The notes: generated by a model from the letters alone, not told the origin. Positions 1 through 9,275 are shown, counted from the stretch's first letter. The stretch: 64,000 nucleotides of DNA from an uncultured Bacilli bacterium (GCA_947588815.1 CANQAG010000002.1:62001-126000); one strand, 5' to 3'. Translations and numbers: made by a program.

Positions 1-1529
1 CACTGAAGATGGGCAAACACATTACCATCCGTTTTTTCAAAATATGCCACAAAATCCGAAGAATAAAATTCACTGATCTTTAAAAATCTACTGATATCGT
101 TAAAGATATCGCTGATTTTCTCACTGACAATTATCAAATCATTCTGTTGCGCATCATAAAAAGCTTTAAGCAAATTATCCAAAATCACATAAAATTCATC
201 TGGAAAGCCGTTTTCTTGAATTTGACAATCTGTTTCGCCTTCTTTGACTTCTTCAAAAATAGCGACGAGTTTTTTTAATTGTCTTTTTAATTTTGGAAGT
301 TTTTCTCGTTTTAACAAGCGTTTTAAAAATACTAAATCATTTAAATTTAAAATACACGAATACATATTTCTAGAACGATCCACGAGATTATGAGCTTCAT
401 CGATAAGTAAAAGATATTGATCTTTAGCAATTTCAAAATAACCTTTTAGATAAACGATCGGATCGAAAACATAATTATAATCGCAAATGATTACGTCACA
501 ATAATACGATAAATCCAATTGCAGTTCAAAAGCACACATTGAATTTTCAACGGCAATTTCGGAAATGTAATTTTTATCGTAAAGATCTTCACTTTCTAAC
601 ATCATTTTTAAAACAGCTTTTAATTTATCATAATAACCTTTAGCAAACGGACACTCATCAGGATTACAATGTGCGATGTCATTAAGGCACATTTTATCTT
701 TGGCAGTCAGGATAATCGCTTTAATAACAAGTCCTTTTTGATGCATCAATTTAAGTGCATCAAAAGCGATATCCTTTTGAGACGATTTAGCTGATAAATA
801 AAAAATTTTATCATTACATTCATCGCTGAACGATTTGATTGCGGGAAATAACGTCGACATTGTTTTTCCAATACCGGTCGGAGCTTCGGCGAACAATAAA
901 CCGCCGTCTTGAGCGATTTTATAAACGAATTTTGCTAATCTTCTTTGTCCCTCTCTAAAGGAAGGATAAGGAAACTCAAGCTCCGTGGCTGACTTTTGAC
1001 GAAGTAAATTATGGTCATCGATTATTTTATAAAATTGTAAATATTCCCTTATTAAATTTTCAATATCGTCTTTTAGTTCCTCCACTTTGAAAGTGAAGTT
1101 TTTGATCATCTTACTTCCATCGGTTTGCGAAATATATGTTAAACGGCACGATATTTTTTCAAGGTTATTGGCTAACGAATACATCAAAGCATAACATTTA
1201 GCTTGCGCTAAATGCCATTCTCCTTGCTCTTCATAAAATTCTTTTAAATCGGCGACTGTCGATTTGATTTCATCGACAATATAGCGCGTCGGTTCGACGA
1301 TTATGCCATCCGCCCGTCCGATTAAAATTACCTCAAAATCATCAACCTCAAATTTTTGTTGCAAAGGAACTTCAGAAAGGTAATTACCGCTTTGAATACT
1401 TTGATACCGTAAATGAATTCTAGTTCCTTCGGATAAGGTTCCATTATTAAAAACGCGGCTATCGATGCTTCCGCGACGCAACAAAAAATCGACAAGAGTA
1501 TGAACGGAAAGATTGATAAGTTTTTGCAT
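1..1529 (-). CDS. DinG/XPD-like FeS helicase with N-terminal PD-(D/E)XK domain (partial)
   Basis: The gene runs off the left edge; about 509 N-terminal residues are present. Residues 1-130 look like a Cas4/RecB-type PD-(D/E)XK nuclease module, with D74 in GRADG and E88/K90 in DEIKS. The helicase part follows: Walker A EAPTGIGKT (215-223), cysteines C281, C288, C293 and C332 placed like the FeS-cluster ligands of the XPD/DinG family, and a DEAH box (377-380, LLLIDEAHNL). The family unwinds DNA 5'-3' in repair; its exact role in Bacilli is not settled. The start is the ATG at 1527-1529 because the N-terminus SVHTLVDFLLRRG resembles the usual beginning of this family. Its only Shine-Dalgarno-like element (GGTGG) lies inside a terminator-like hairpin. 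The missing C-terminus prevents checking helicase motifs III-VI. Confidence 0.88.
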   Translation of the reverse strand, partial: MQKLINLSVHTLVDFLLRRGSIDSRVFNNGTLSEGTRIHLRYQSIQSGNYLSEVPLQQKFEVDDFEVILIGRADGIIVEPTRYIVDEIKSTVADLKEFYEEQGEWHLAQAKCYALMYSLANNLEKISCRLTYISQTDGSKMIKNFTFKVEELKDDIENLIREYLQFYKIIDDHNLLRQKSATELEFPYPSFREGQRRLAKFVYKIAQDGGLLFAEAPTGIGKTMSTLFPAIKSFSDECNDKIFYLSAKSSQKDIAFDALKLMHQKGLVIKAIILTAKDKMCLNDIAHCNPDECPFAKGYYDKLKAVLKMMLESEDLYDKNYISEIAVENSMCAFELQLDLSYYCDVIICDYNYVFDPIVYLKGYFEIAKDQYLLLIDEAHNLVDRSRNMYSCILNLNDLVFLKRLLKREKLPKLKRQLKKLVAIFEEVKEGETDCQIQENGFPDEFYVILDNLLKAFYDAQQNDLIIVSEKISDIFNDISRFLKISEFYSSDFVAYFEKTDGNVFAHLQ

Positions 1530-1530
1530 C

Positions 1531-1564
1531 AAAAAACCACCATAGTTATTATAACTAAAAGTGG
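1531..1564 (-). terminator. Intrinsic terminator abutting the helicase start codon
   Basis: On the minus strand the outer arms CCAC (1561-1564) and GTGG (1537-1540) flank an inner stem TAGTTAT/ATAACTA around one A, followed by six T (1531-1536). It lies between the stop of the upstream membrane-protein gene (1600) and the helicase ATG (1529). Its 3' arm is also the only plausible ribosome binding site for the helicase. Confidence 0.7.
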
Positions 1565-1599
1565 TTAAAGATTAAAGATTTTCACTCGTGGATTATCGA

Positions 1600-2520
1600 T
1601 TAGTGATACACTAAATAAAAAATCGCCAATTCGATTAATAGCAAAGCAGAAACCACTAATTGCAAATAGAAAATTTTACGATGCAACAATTGAGGTTCAC
1701 TTCCGCCTTCGATGTCTTTTACAATGTATTGTCTAGTAATTTTCTTACCTCCGCCATAAACAGTTAAACCGATACTGATTACCGCAAAGATAATGATGAA
1801 CACTAAAAAAGCACTGTTTATTTCTCGTCCATTATTTTGAAATAAGAAACTCATAATAAAGTAAGCGATAATTAACACAATATTGAAAATTAAAACCGGG
1901 TAACGCATTAATTTGATATTTAAAGCAATCGAAGTGATCTCTTTGGAAAGCTGATAATCTATTTTGACTTCACCGGTTATTAAATTAGCGTATTGCGTCT
2001 TTTTTCCGATTTGGAAAACCGCATATGGCAAATAAAAGACAACTACTTCTTGTTCTAAAATTTCCGACCAAATTTCAAGTCCTTTTTTTGCCTCTTTATA
2101 ATCCTTGCAATCCATTAAGTGCTTCATAATCAGCAATTTAATTTTTTTCTCATCATAAGTGGAAGAATTATTGTCTTGTGGATTGAAAGGTTCTATATCA
2201 CTTTCTTGATATTTCGAAAGATCCTCTTCGATAAAAGGACAACTATTTTCTTCTGAATCGAATTCATGTGACACTTCAAAAGTTTTCGTCGATCCATCTT
2301 GAAGTTTAGAATCGATTTTTGCTCGATATTTTAAGTGATAGACAACATGATATTTCTTTTCAATGCTCTTTTCGTCAAAGGTCGTCTTTTTAACAACATC
2401 CATAAAGGTGTTTGCTACATCCAAAGTCGAAGCCATAATTTCGGCTTTAGTTTTTTCAAACAATTCTTCAACGGAATATTTTTCTTTAACGACAAAAATA
2501 TTTTTGATTTCCAATCCCAT
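1600..2520 (-). CDS. Uncharacterised membrane protein, soluble N-terminus and three TM helices
   Basis: I do not recognise a family for this 306-residue protein. Residues 1-200 are charged and probably soluble, with several acidic stretches and a predicted mixed alpha/beta character. Three hydrophobic helices follow near 208-229, 238-257 and 284-304, and the chain ends in YLVYH. There is no signal peptide, so the N-terminal domain is probably cytoplasmic. Its ATG overlaps the stop codon of the cyclophilin gene upstream (TAATG, one base), which implies translational coupling and a shared transcript. A terminator follows the stop. Confidence 0.75.
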   Translation of the reverse strand: MGLEIKNIFVVKEKYSVEELFEKTKAEIMASTLDVANTFMDVVKKTTFDEKSIEKKYHVVYHLKYRAKIDSKLQDGSTKTFEVSHEFDSEENSCPFIEEDLSKYQESDIEPFNPQDNNSSTYDEKKIKLLIMKHLMDCKDYKEAKKGLEIWSEILEQEVVVFYLPYAVFQIGKKTQYANLITGEVKIDYQLSKEITSIALNIKLMRYPVLIFNIVLIIAYFIMSFLFQNNGREINSAFLVFIIIFAVISIGLTVYGGGKKITRQYIVKDIEGGSEPQLLHRKIFYLQLVVSALLLIELAIFYLVYH

Positions 2521-3020
2521 TACATCTTCTCCACTTGATAATCTTTTTCATCGATTGCAATGGCTTTTTCAATCATCACTTTGTCATAGGGACGATCATT
2601 GACGGTCGTTTTAACATTAGCGATTTTATCGACGACATCAAGACCATCGATAACTTTACCAAAAGCGGCATATTGTCCATCTAAATATAAAGCGTCTTGA
2701 TGCATGATAAAAAATTGACTGCCGGCCGAATTCATATCGTAACTGCGAGCCATTGAAATGACACCGCGCGTATGATGTAGCGGATTATTTATTCCATTAG
2801 CCGAAAATTCGCCTTTAATAGCATAACTAGGACCACCGGTTCCATTACCCAAAGGATCGCCACCTTGAATCATAAAACCTTTAATCACCCGATGGAAAGT
2901 TAATCCATCATAAAATCCGCTTTTAACTAAACTCACAAAATTAGCGCAAGTATTTTTAGCGGCTTCATAGTCCAACTCAATGGTGATATCACCAAAATTT
3001 TTAATTTTCAAAATGATCAT
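2520..3020 (-). CDS. Peptidyl-prolyl cis-trans isomerase, cyclophilin type
   Basis: A 166-residue single-domain cyclophilin that catalyses proline isomerisation during protein folding. Family signatures are visible: FHRVIKGFMIQGGD near residues 42-55, the GTGGPSYAIKGEF segment, and SQFFI near residue 100, with the Arg and Phe that line the proline pocket. No signal peptide is present, so it should be cytoplasmic. The length is typical of small bacterial cyclophilins (about 165 residues). It is translationally coupled to the downstream membrane-protein gene. Confidence 0.93.
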   Translation of the reverse strand: MIILKIKNFGDITIELDYEAAKNTCANFVSLVKSGFYDGLTFHRVIKGFMIQGGDPLGNGTGGPSYAIKGEFSANGINNPLHHTRGVISMARSYDMNSAGSQFFIMHQDALYLDGQYAAFGKVIDGLDVVDKIANVKTTVNDRPYDKVMIEKAIAIDEKDYQVEKM

Positions 3021-3177
3021 TTTTTAATCCTCGTTTCATTTCAAACATAGTGTAATTGATACTATTTTTAATTTCAATGCTTTAACTCTTCTTCAATCAT
3101 CAAGTTATTTTACACTTAATATTTTATGTCTCATAAAAACAATTATTTCTCAAATTCAGAAAATTCAATTTTCATAT

Positions 3178-3912
3178 TTAATGTCTTATTGATTCTTCGT
3201 TTATCATTTTATATTTGATATAGTCAATTATTTGATCATAATAATATGCAAATACCATAAAAATCATCGACACAATGGTGACTAACGAATAAAATATCCG
3301 TGCACCTTCTTGATGATAAAGTACGAAAAGTTCAATATTTTGAAGATTAATTAAAATTATATTTACCACTAATTGAAACTTATGGAGTAAAAGACTCACC
3401 AGATTATAAGTGTAAACGACAAGTGGCATTAATAAAGCGATAACTTGCCATAATGTTTGTAAAGACACTCTATCTTCAGCAAGCGAAATAAAAATATTAT
3501 GCTCCATTCCAGAAAACACTAAATCTAAAGATAAAAGCGCATTGCTCTCTTCTGAAGCGTCAATAAAAATCATCATGATTACAATAAATACTTCAAGCAA
3601 CAAAGAAATTATGGCAATCATTATTGAACTTTTACGTTTCGGTCTTACTACCGGTTCATCGATTAAATCATTGATTTCAACGCCGAATATCTTGGCTATT
3701 AAAGGAAGCATCTCTTTTTCAATTTCAAGTTCGCCATTTTCCCATTTGGAAATTGTTTTGTTCGTCACTCCTAATTGTTGACCTAAATCTTCTTGAGTTA
3801 AATCGCGTTCAATTCGAAATTGTTCTATTTTAAGACCGATGTGAGATAAAGATATGTCATTTAAATTCTCTTGTTGCGGCGATGGCTTTTTTCCATCCAT
3901 AATATAAATCAT
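3178..3912 (-). CDS. Membrane-anchored XRE-family regulator
   Basis: A 244-residue protein with an N-terminal Cro/CI helix-turn-helix (about residues 26-84; DLTQEDLGQQLGVTNKTISK is the HTH core) followed by about four hydrophobic helices from residue 96 onward. Fusing an XRE domain to membrane helices suggests a one-component, membrane-tethered DNA-binding protein sensing an envelope signal; that role is inferred. The reading frame begins inside the 3' end of glpK (56-bp overlap). The ATGs at 3912 and 3900 are both possible and neither has a strong ribosome binding site, so the exact start is uncertain. Confidence 0.8.
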   Translation of the reverse strand: MIYIMDGKKPSPQQENLNDISLSHIGLKIEQFRIERDLTQEDLGQQLGVTNKTISKWENGELEIEKEMLPLIAKIFGVEINDLIDEPVVRPKRKSSIMIAIISLLLEVFIVIMMIFIDASEESNALLSLDLVFSGMEHNIFISLAEDRVSLQTLWQVIALLMPLVVYTYNLVSLLLHKFQLVVNIILINLQNIELFVLYHQEGARIFYSLVTIVSMIFMVFAYYYDQIIDYIKYKMINEESIRH

Positions 3913-5353
3913 CTCGTCTTTCTTGAGTTATATGTGGCATAAAAACACGTTCGATACGATGCGCGGTCTGAAGCTCTTCTTTATTTTTCCATAATCCAAT
4001 AGCAAGTCCTGCCAAATAGGCAGCCCCTAACGCAGTAGTTTCAAGACATTCAGGACGCACTACTTTACAATCTAATATATCAGATTGAAATTGCATCAAA
4101 TAATTATTGCTGCTAGCGCCACCATCAACCGCTAAAGAAGCGATTGGTATCTTGGAATCCTCTTTCATAACTTCCATAACATCTTTGCTTTGATAGGCGA
4201 TTGATTCAATCGTGGCATTAATGAAATGTTCTCGCTTGGTACCTCTAGTTAATCCAAATACTGCTCCTCGAGCATCATTATCCCAATATGGCGTTCCTAA
4301 GCCGACAAAAGCTGGTACAACATAAACACCATCGCTACCATCGACTAATTGACTTGCCAATTCACAATCGCTCGATTTTTCAAAAAAGCGCATTCCATCA
4401 CGTAACCATTGAACAGCCGAACCACCGATGAAGACCGATCCTTCCAATGCATATTCGACTTTACCATCGATGCACCAAGAAATTGTCGATAATAAACCAT
4501 TTTGAGAATCTACGATTTTATCTTTAGTATTCATTAACATAAAACATCCAGTTCCGTAAGTGTTTTTTACATCGCCTTTTTCAAAACAAAGTTGTCCAAA
4601 AAGCGACGCTTGTTGATCGCCGATAAGGCTGCAAAGTGGAATTTCAAGGCTTTTATCGATCTTTTTTAAGGCGCTAGCGATTCCGTAGTTTTTCGATGAA
4701 TCACACACTTGAGGCAACATTTTACTAGGAATATTAAATAAATTCAATAATTCTTCATCCCACTTTAAAGTGTGAATATTAAAAAGCAATGTTCGTGACG
4801 CGTTAGAATAATCGGTAATATGAAGTTTTCCTTCACTCAAACGATAAGCTAAATATGTATCAACCGTACCAAACATCAACTCTCCCTTTTTCGCGCGTTC
4901 TTGGGCACCTTTAACGTGATTTAAAATATAACGGATTTTCGTGGCGCTAAAATACGGATTAATCAATAATCCGGTCTTTGCTTTAATTTTATTTTGATAT
5001 CCGTCGGCGATCATCTTTTCACAAATATCTTTAGATTGTCGCGATTGCCAAACGATCGCATTGTAAATCGGTTCTCCGGTTTTTTTATCCCAAACGATGG
5101 TTGTTTCCCGTTGATTAGTAATGCCCAGAGCCATAATCTGTCCATGTAGTGGCTTTAATGCATTAATCACTGACTTTAAAGCCTCAAATACTGTTTCATA
5201 TATCTCTTTAGCATCTTGTTCTACCCAACCGCTTTGAGGAGTAGTAATCGTCACTTCGATTTGTTCTTTAGCGACGATATTGCCTTTTTTGTCAAATGCA
5301 ATTACGCGACTCGATGTTGTACCTTGATCAATAGCGATAATGTATTTTTCCAT
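3857..5353 (-). CDS. glpK: Glycerol kinase
   Basis: Phosphorylates glycerol to sn-glycerol-3-phosphate with ATP, feeding lipid synthesis and glycolysis. At 498 residues it has the normal GlpK length. FGGY-family motifs are evident: AIDQGTTSSRVIAFD at the N-terminus, the GDQQASLFGQ segment near residue 246, and the ATP-site DGGASSNNYLMQ near residue 412. No glpF or glpD lies next to it. A TATAAT sequence sits about 40 bases upstream of the ATG, which is preceded by GAGGAC. The TGA stop overlaps the start region of the XRE-membrane protein, suggesting one transcript. Confidence 0.97.
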   Translation of the reverse strand: MEKYIIAIDQGTTSSRVIAFDKKGNIVAKEQIEVTITTPQSGWVEQDAKEIYETVFEALKSVINALKPLHGQIMALGITNQRETTIVWDKKTGEPIYNAIVWQSRQSKDICEKMIADGYQNKIKAKTGLLINPYFSATKIRYILNHVKGAQERAKKGELMFGTVDTYLAYRLSEGKLHITDYSNASRTLLFNIHTLKWDEELLNLFNIPSKMLPQVCDSSKNYGIASALKKIDKSLEIPLCSLIGDQQASLFGQLCFEKGDVKNTYGTGCFMLMNTKDKIVDSQNGLLSTISWCIDGKVEYALEGSVFIGGSAVQWLRDGMRFFEKSSDCELASQLVDGSDGVYVVPAFVGLGTPYWDNDARGAVFGLTRGTKREHFINATIESIAYQSKDVMEVMKEDSKIPIASLAVDGGASSNNYLMQFQSDILDCKVVRPECLETTALGAAYLAGLAIGLWKNKEELQTAHRIERVFMPHITQERRDDLYYGWKKAIAATREFK

Positions 5354-5517
5354 ATAATTGTCCTCATTCTCATTTTATTAATTCCTATTATAAGCGTAAA
5401 AATGAAAAAAAGAAATTACATAGAATAACTATTGTAATTAAGAATAGAGTATTTTCTTTTTGATTAACTAAATTAAATATATTACAAGGTAACTTGATTT
5501 ATTAAATAGAAATTATA

Positions 5518-6309
5518 TTAGGCTTGTTTTCTTTTAATAATTTCTTGAGCAAAATTTTTAATGACAACCACGGAGTTATCGGGAACACTTTCAAGAATAT
5601 AAGTGTTAGCGCCGATAATAACATTATTTCCGATCGTTGTCTTGCCACCTAAAATTGAAGCATTGGCGTATATAGTCACATTATTTCCGATTGTGGGATG
5701 TCTTTTGATCCCTTTTAATTTTTGACCGCGACTTAAAGATAAGGCTCCTAAAGTCGTTCCTTGATAAAGTTTTACATAATTGCCGATAATCGTCGTTTCA
5801 CCGATGACGATTCCGGTTCCGTGATCGATAAAAAAAGATTCACCGATCTGGGCTCGCGGATGAATGTCAATCCCGGTTTTTGAATGGATTATTTCACTCA
5901 TCATTCGCGGAATATAAGGTAACCCTAAATCATCTAATTCATGAGCGATACGATATACCATAATCGCCACCAATCCCGGTGACGTAAATATCGCTTCATC
6001 GATATCGCCAAGTGATGGATCATTATCAAATATAGCTTGTAAATCCATTTTAAGCATAGAAACAATTTTATCATATCTATTAAAAAATGCAGTTATTAAG
6101 CTACTAGAATCTATCTTTAATGATGAAGAAATATTTATAGCGGCAATCAATGCTTTCAAGTTGTCGGTTACCATTTCAAATAGTTTTTGTGAATCAATTT
6201 CCGCGAAAAAATATCCCGGAAAAAGCAACGCTTGAAAATGATCGATAAGCTCTTCGACCTTATCTTTACAGATGCAATTAGGATAAGGGCGTTTAAGAAC
6301 GAAATTCAC
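5518..6309 (-). CDS. cysE: Serine O-acetyltransferase
   Basis: Transfers acetyl from acetyl-CoA to L-serine, making O-acetylserine for cysteine synthesis. The 263 residues comprise an N-terminal helical domain (about 1-140) and a left-handed beta-helix of hexapeptide repeats (about 150-245: IGNYVKLYQGTTLGAL, IGNNVTIYANASILGG, IGNNVIIGANTYIL). The conserved active-site segment FFIDHGTGIVIGET is present. It begins two bases after the cysK stop, so the two consecutive cysteine-pathway enzymes are expressed together. Confidence 0.94.
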   Translation of the reverse strand: MNFVLKRPYPNCICKDKVEELIDHFQALLFPGYFFAEIDSQKLFEMVTDNLKALIAAINISSSLKIDSSSLITAFFNRYDKIVSMLKMDLQAIFDNDPSLGDIDEAIFTSPGLVAIMVYRIAHELDDLGLPYIPRMMSEIIHSKTGIDIHPRAQIGESFFIDHGTGIVIGETTIIGNYVKLYQGTTLGALSLSRGQKLKGIKRHPTIGNNVTIYANASILGGKTTIGNNVIIGANTYILESVPDNSVVVIKNFAQEIIKRKQA

Positions 6310-6310
6310 C

Positions 6311-7222
6311 TTAATCTCCTACGATTTGATTCGACAAATATCGTTCGCCACCATCAGGAAATATCGTAACGATATTTAATCCTTGATTTTCTTTTCTTCT
6401 TGCGATTTTTAATGAGGCGGCATAGGCTGCTCCTGAAGAAATTCCGACAAATAATCCGTGATTAATCGCTAAGTATCTCGCACTTTCTAGTGCTTCTTCA
6501 TCTGTAATGTCGATTACTTCATCTAATAAGCTTACATCTAATATTTTAGGAATAAATCCGGCTCCGATCCCTTGAATTTTATGGGGACCGGCTTTTCCCT
6601 CGGCATTGAGCACATTTGAATTAGCCGGTTCAACACCGATGATTTTAATTTGAGGATTCCTTTCTTTAAGATATTTTCCAACACCGCTTATCGTTCCGCC
6701 GGTACCGATTCCACAAACTAAGATATCAACGTTACTACAGTCCCTTTCAATTTCCGGTCCGGTAGTTAAATAATGGGCTCTAACGTTAGACGGATTTTCA
6801 AATTGCGACAAAAAATAAGAATTTTTTATCTGTTGTTGCAATTCATGAATGCGGGCGATTGAACCTTGCATTCCGTCTTTCTTATCGGTTAAAATAATCG
6901 TCGCTCCGTATGCCTTCATTAACGATCTTCGCTCTATTGACATCGAAGAAGGCATCACACAGATAAATTTCATTTTATAAATCGCGGCTATCAACGCTAA
7001 TCCGATACCCGTATTTCCCGAAGTCGCTTCAAGAAGCGTCGTTTCATGGTTGATTAATCCGCTTTCAAGCGCATCGTCAATCATTTGTTTCGCAATGCGA
7101 ATTTTTATCGATCCGCTAGGATTAAACATTTCGATTTTAGCATAAATATTGGCCTTTAAATCTACTTCTTCCATTTTAATTAAAGGGGTATTACCGATAG
7201 TTTCAAGAATGCTATTTTTCAT
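6311..7222 (-). CDS. cysK: Cysteine synthase (O-acetylserine sulfhydrylase)
   Basis: A PLP enzyme that makes L-cysteine from O-acetylserine and sulfide. The 303-residue protein has the Lys-containing motif NPSGSIKIRIA near residue 35, the substrate loop TSGNTG near residue 66, the phosphate-binding GTGGTISGVG near residue 173, and the C-terminal SSGAAYAA. The residue after the PLP lysine is Ile rather than the commoner Asp, a position that varies within the family. The ATG follows a clear AGGAGGAATTT ribosome binding site. The cysK-cysE order indicates a two-gene cysteine operon. No T-box or CymR-type site was recognised in the short upstream gap. Confidence 0.94.
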   Translation of the reverse strand: MKNSILETIGNTPLIKMEEVDLKANIYAKIEMFNPSGSIKIRIAKQMIDDALESGLINHETTLLEATSGNTGIGLALIAAIYKMKFICVMPSSMSIERRSLMKAYGATIILTDKKDGMQGSIARIHELQQQIKNSYFLSQFENPSNVRAHYLTTGPEIERDCSNVDILVCGIGTGGTISGVGKYLKERNPQIKIIGVEPANSNVLNAEGKAGPHKIQGIGAGFIPKILDVSLLDEVIDITDEEALESARYLAINHGLFVGISSGAAYAASLKIARRKENQGLNIVTIFPDGGERYLSNQIVGD

Positions 7223-7283
7223 AAATTCCTCCTAAAATATCAGTAAAAAAATATGCTATACCTTAAATTATTATGAATAACCT

Positions 7284-7826
7284 TTAATTTAAAAATGCCA
7301 TTTCAATTGCTCTTTTTACTTTTTCGATCATTTCATCTTGCAAGGTGATTTTACCGGTGTCTTGTCCGTTCATTCGTGCGATGCGTCGTTTAGAAACCGA
7401 GCGAATCGCATCTAATTTTAAAAACGAATGCGCATTTTCATTTTTATCATTCAATCCTTCAATTATTCCTAAATCGAAAGTCAATAAAGAACCCGGAGCG
7501 TCACGACTTGAAAGCGGAATGACCACAACATTTCCTAAATCGATGGCCCATACCAACGCATAATGACCATGTGTTTTATAGTCGCTAAGTTCCGTTCCAA
7601 CATTGATGCCAAACTCCACCCAGACTACATCGCCACGAGAAAGATTGTCGGGTTGGGCCCCATAGCCCAATTTATTTATTGATTGATTTAAATATGCCGT
7701 TTTACGATCAAGCCAAGTAAGGTACTCTAAGGCGATTTCACTATCGATATTTTGCAATTGCTTTTTAATCGACGAAAAAACCTCATCTGCTTTCGCATTG
7801 GTCTTCCTTTTCGATCGATTTAGCAT
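7284..7826 (-). CDS. PemK/MazF-like protein without an adjacent antitoxin
   Basis: A 180-residue protein. Residues about 1-60 are helical and charged; the rest resembles the PemK/MazF SH3-like fold: RGDVVWVEFG near residue 64, the HYALVWAID strand, VVIPLSS, and a C-terminal SFLKLDAIRSVSKRRI. In the toxin family this fold cleaves RNA. Here no small antitoxin gene adjoins it, so it could be a housekeeping or regulatory derivative, or the N-terminal helices could act as a built-in antidote; both are inferences. It starts at an ATG preceded by TTAGGGTGATTG, upstream of cysK on the same strand. Confidence 0.72.
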   Translation of the reverse strand: MLNRSKRKTNAKADEVFSSIKKQLQNIDSEIALEYLTWLDRKTAYLNQSINKLGYGAQPDNLSRGDVVWVEFGINVGTELSDYKTHGHYALVWAIDLGNVVVIPLSSRDAPGSLLTFDLGIIEGLNDKNENAHSFLKLDAIRSVSKRRIARMNGQDTGKITLQDEMIEKVKRAIEMAFLN

Positions 7827-7878
7827 ATATCAATCACCCTAATACTTAATATATGCAATTTTTAAAATTTGCTAAAAA

Positions 7879-9183
7879 TTATCTTATTGAAAATTCCTCT
7901 TCATCAATACCATAAAGATCATAATCGTCACTATCGACAATGCGACATTGAGCGATGTCTCCTTCTCCATAATTTTTATTAGAAGAAAAGTAGATTACAC
8001 CATCGATATCATCCGGCGCATTAAAATAACTTCTTAAAGTATAAAGATTTTTTTCCTGATCGTATCCGGTCACAATGCCTCGATGTTTTTCACCGATTCT
8101 CAGTTTATTTTTACGATTAGAAATTTGTCTTTGAAGATCCATAAGTTCCTTTTTGCGTTTGTTAGCAAGTAATTTCTTTACTTGCGGTTTCATATTATAA
8201 GAAGCTGTATCTTCTTCGCGCGAATATGTAAAAACACCTAAATGATCGAATTGTATTTCATTAACAAATTCTTTTAATATTTTAAAATCGTCTTCGGTTT
8301 CACCCGGAAAACCGACAATCAAAGTCGTTCTTAAAATCGGATTTTTGACTTTGGTTCTGATTTTATCAAAAAGATTTTTAAGATCATCTAAATTACCGCG
8401 TCGATTCATAGATTGCAGCATTTTATTAGAAGCGTGCTGTATCGGAATATCAAAATATGGTGTCAATCTTTCATTAGCCCCGATTAATTCGATAAGCGCA
8501 TCATTAATTTCACTAGGATAAAGATATAATAAACGTATGTATTCAAACGAAGTTTCCTTAAGCAAATCCTTTAATAGATTTTCAATACGATAATCAGCAT
8601 ATAAATCAGTTCCATAACGAGTCGTATCTTGTGAAATGACAACTAATTCTTTAACTCCTCGTCTTTCAAGGCTTTTTGCCTCGTTTAAAATGTCTTCTTT
8701 TTTAAAAGATTTAAAGCTACCTCGAATAAGCGGTATCGCACAGTAACTGCATCGATTGTTGCATCCTTCGGAAATTTTTAAATACGCGGTAAAAGATGGA
8801 GTCGCTAAAACACGATTTAAGCGATTCAACTCACCCTTTAATGGCAAATGGCGATAATTTGAAAGTAATTCAATAAAATGAGCATAGTCTCTTATTGGAA
8901 TAAAAAGATCAACTTCAGGCAATTCTTTTTTTAAATCATTAAGATAACGTTCAACCAGACAACCGGTAACCACTAAAAATTTATGATATGCACTCATTTC
9001 AAGAATGGTTTCGATCGATTCTTCTTTACTATCTTTAATAAAACCGCATGTGTTAACGATAATGATATCCGCTTCTTCCGGAGAGGAAGTTATTTCAAGA
9101 CCATTTTCTTTCATGAGTCCCATCATCATTTCCGAATCAACGAGATTTTTAGCGCATCCTAAACTAACTAAACCAACTTTCAT
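7879..9183 (-). CDS. rimO: Ribosomal protein S12 methylthiotransferase
   Basis: A radical-SAM methylthiotransferase that adds beta-methylthio to the conserved Asp of ribosomal protein S12. The order is an N-terminal UPF0004 domain with FeS cysteines (MKVGLVSLGCAKN, NTCGF, TGCLVER), a radical-SAM core with CxxxCxxC (EGCNNRCSYCAIPL near residue 145), and a C-terminal TRAM domain (about 365-430). RimO rather than MiaB or MtaB is called from the CAKNLVDSE start and the FDHLGVFTYSREEDTAS segment typical of RimO. The second family member, MtaB, is encoded at 21699-22976. A GAGGTTGAATT ribosome binding site precedes the ATG. Confidence 0.94.
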   Translation of the reverse strand: MKVGLVSLGCAKNLVDSEMMMGLMKENGLEITSSPEEADIIIVNTCGFIKDSKEESIETILEMSAYHKFLVVTGCLVERYLNDLKKELPEVDLFIPIRDYAHFIELLSNYRHLPLKGELNRLNRVLATPSFTAYLKISEGCNNRCSYCAIPLIRGSFKSFKKEDILNEAKSLERRGVKELVVISQDTTRYGTDLYADYRIENLLKDLLKETSFEYIRLLYLYPSEINDALIELIGANERLTPYFDIPIQHASNKMLQSMNRRGNLDDLKNLFDKIRTKVKNPILRTTLIVGFPGETEDDFKILKEFVNEIQFDHLGVFTYSREEDTASYNMKPQVKKLLANKRKKELMDLQRQISNRKNKLRIGEKHRGIVTGYDQEKNLYTLRSYFNAPDDIDGVIYFSSNKNYGEGDIAQCRIVDSDDYDLYGIDEEEFSIR

Positions 9184-9230
9184 AATTCAACCTCGCATTT
9201 AATTATAATTATTTATTTAAGTTAAGCAAG

Positions 9231-9261
9231 AAAAAAGTCGAAGCATTACGCTCCGACTTTT
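9231..9261 (-). terminator. Intrinsic terminator after the small membrane protein
   Basis: Minus-strand hairpin AAAGTCG-g-AGC...GCT-t-CGACTTT ending in a T tract, just downstream of the stop at 9276 and upstream of rimO. It separates the two transcripts. Confidence 0.82.
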
Positions 9262-9275
9262 GTTTAGTTTTTTCT

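Noticed and set aside
5354-5420. cre site upstream of glpK (TTTTTACGCTTATA).
   Set aside because: Several defined cre positions fail; only a TATAAT -10 is credible.
6311-7222. CysK with Ile instead of Asp after the PLP lysine as a damaged enzyme.
   Set aside because: This position varies in the family (E. coli CysK has Cys there); all other motifs are intact.
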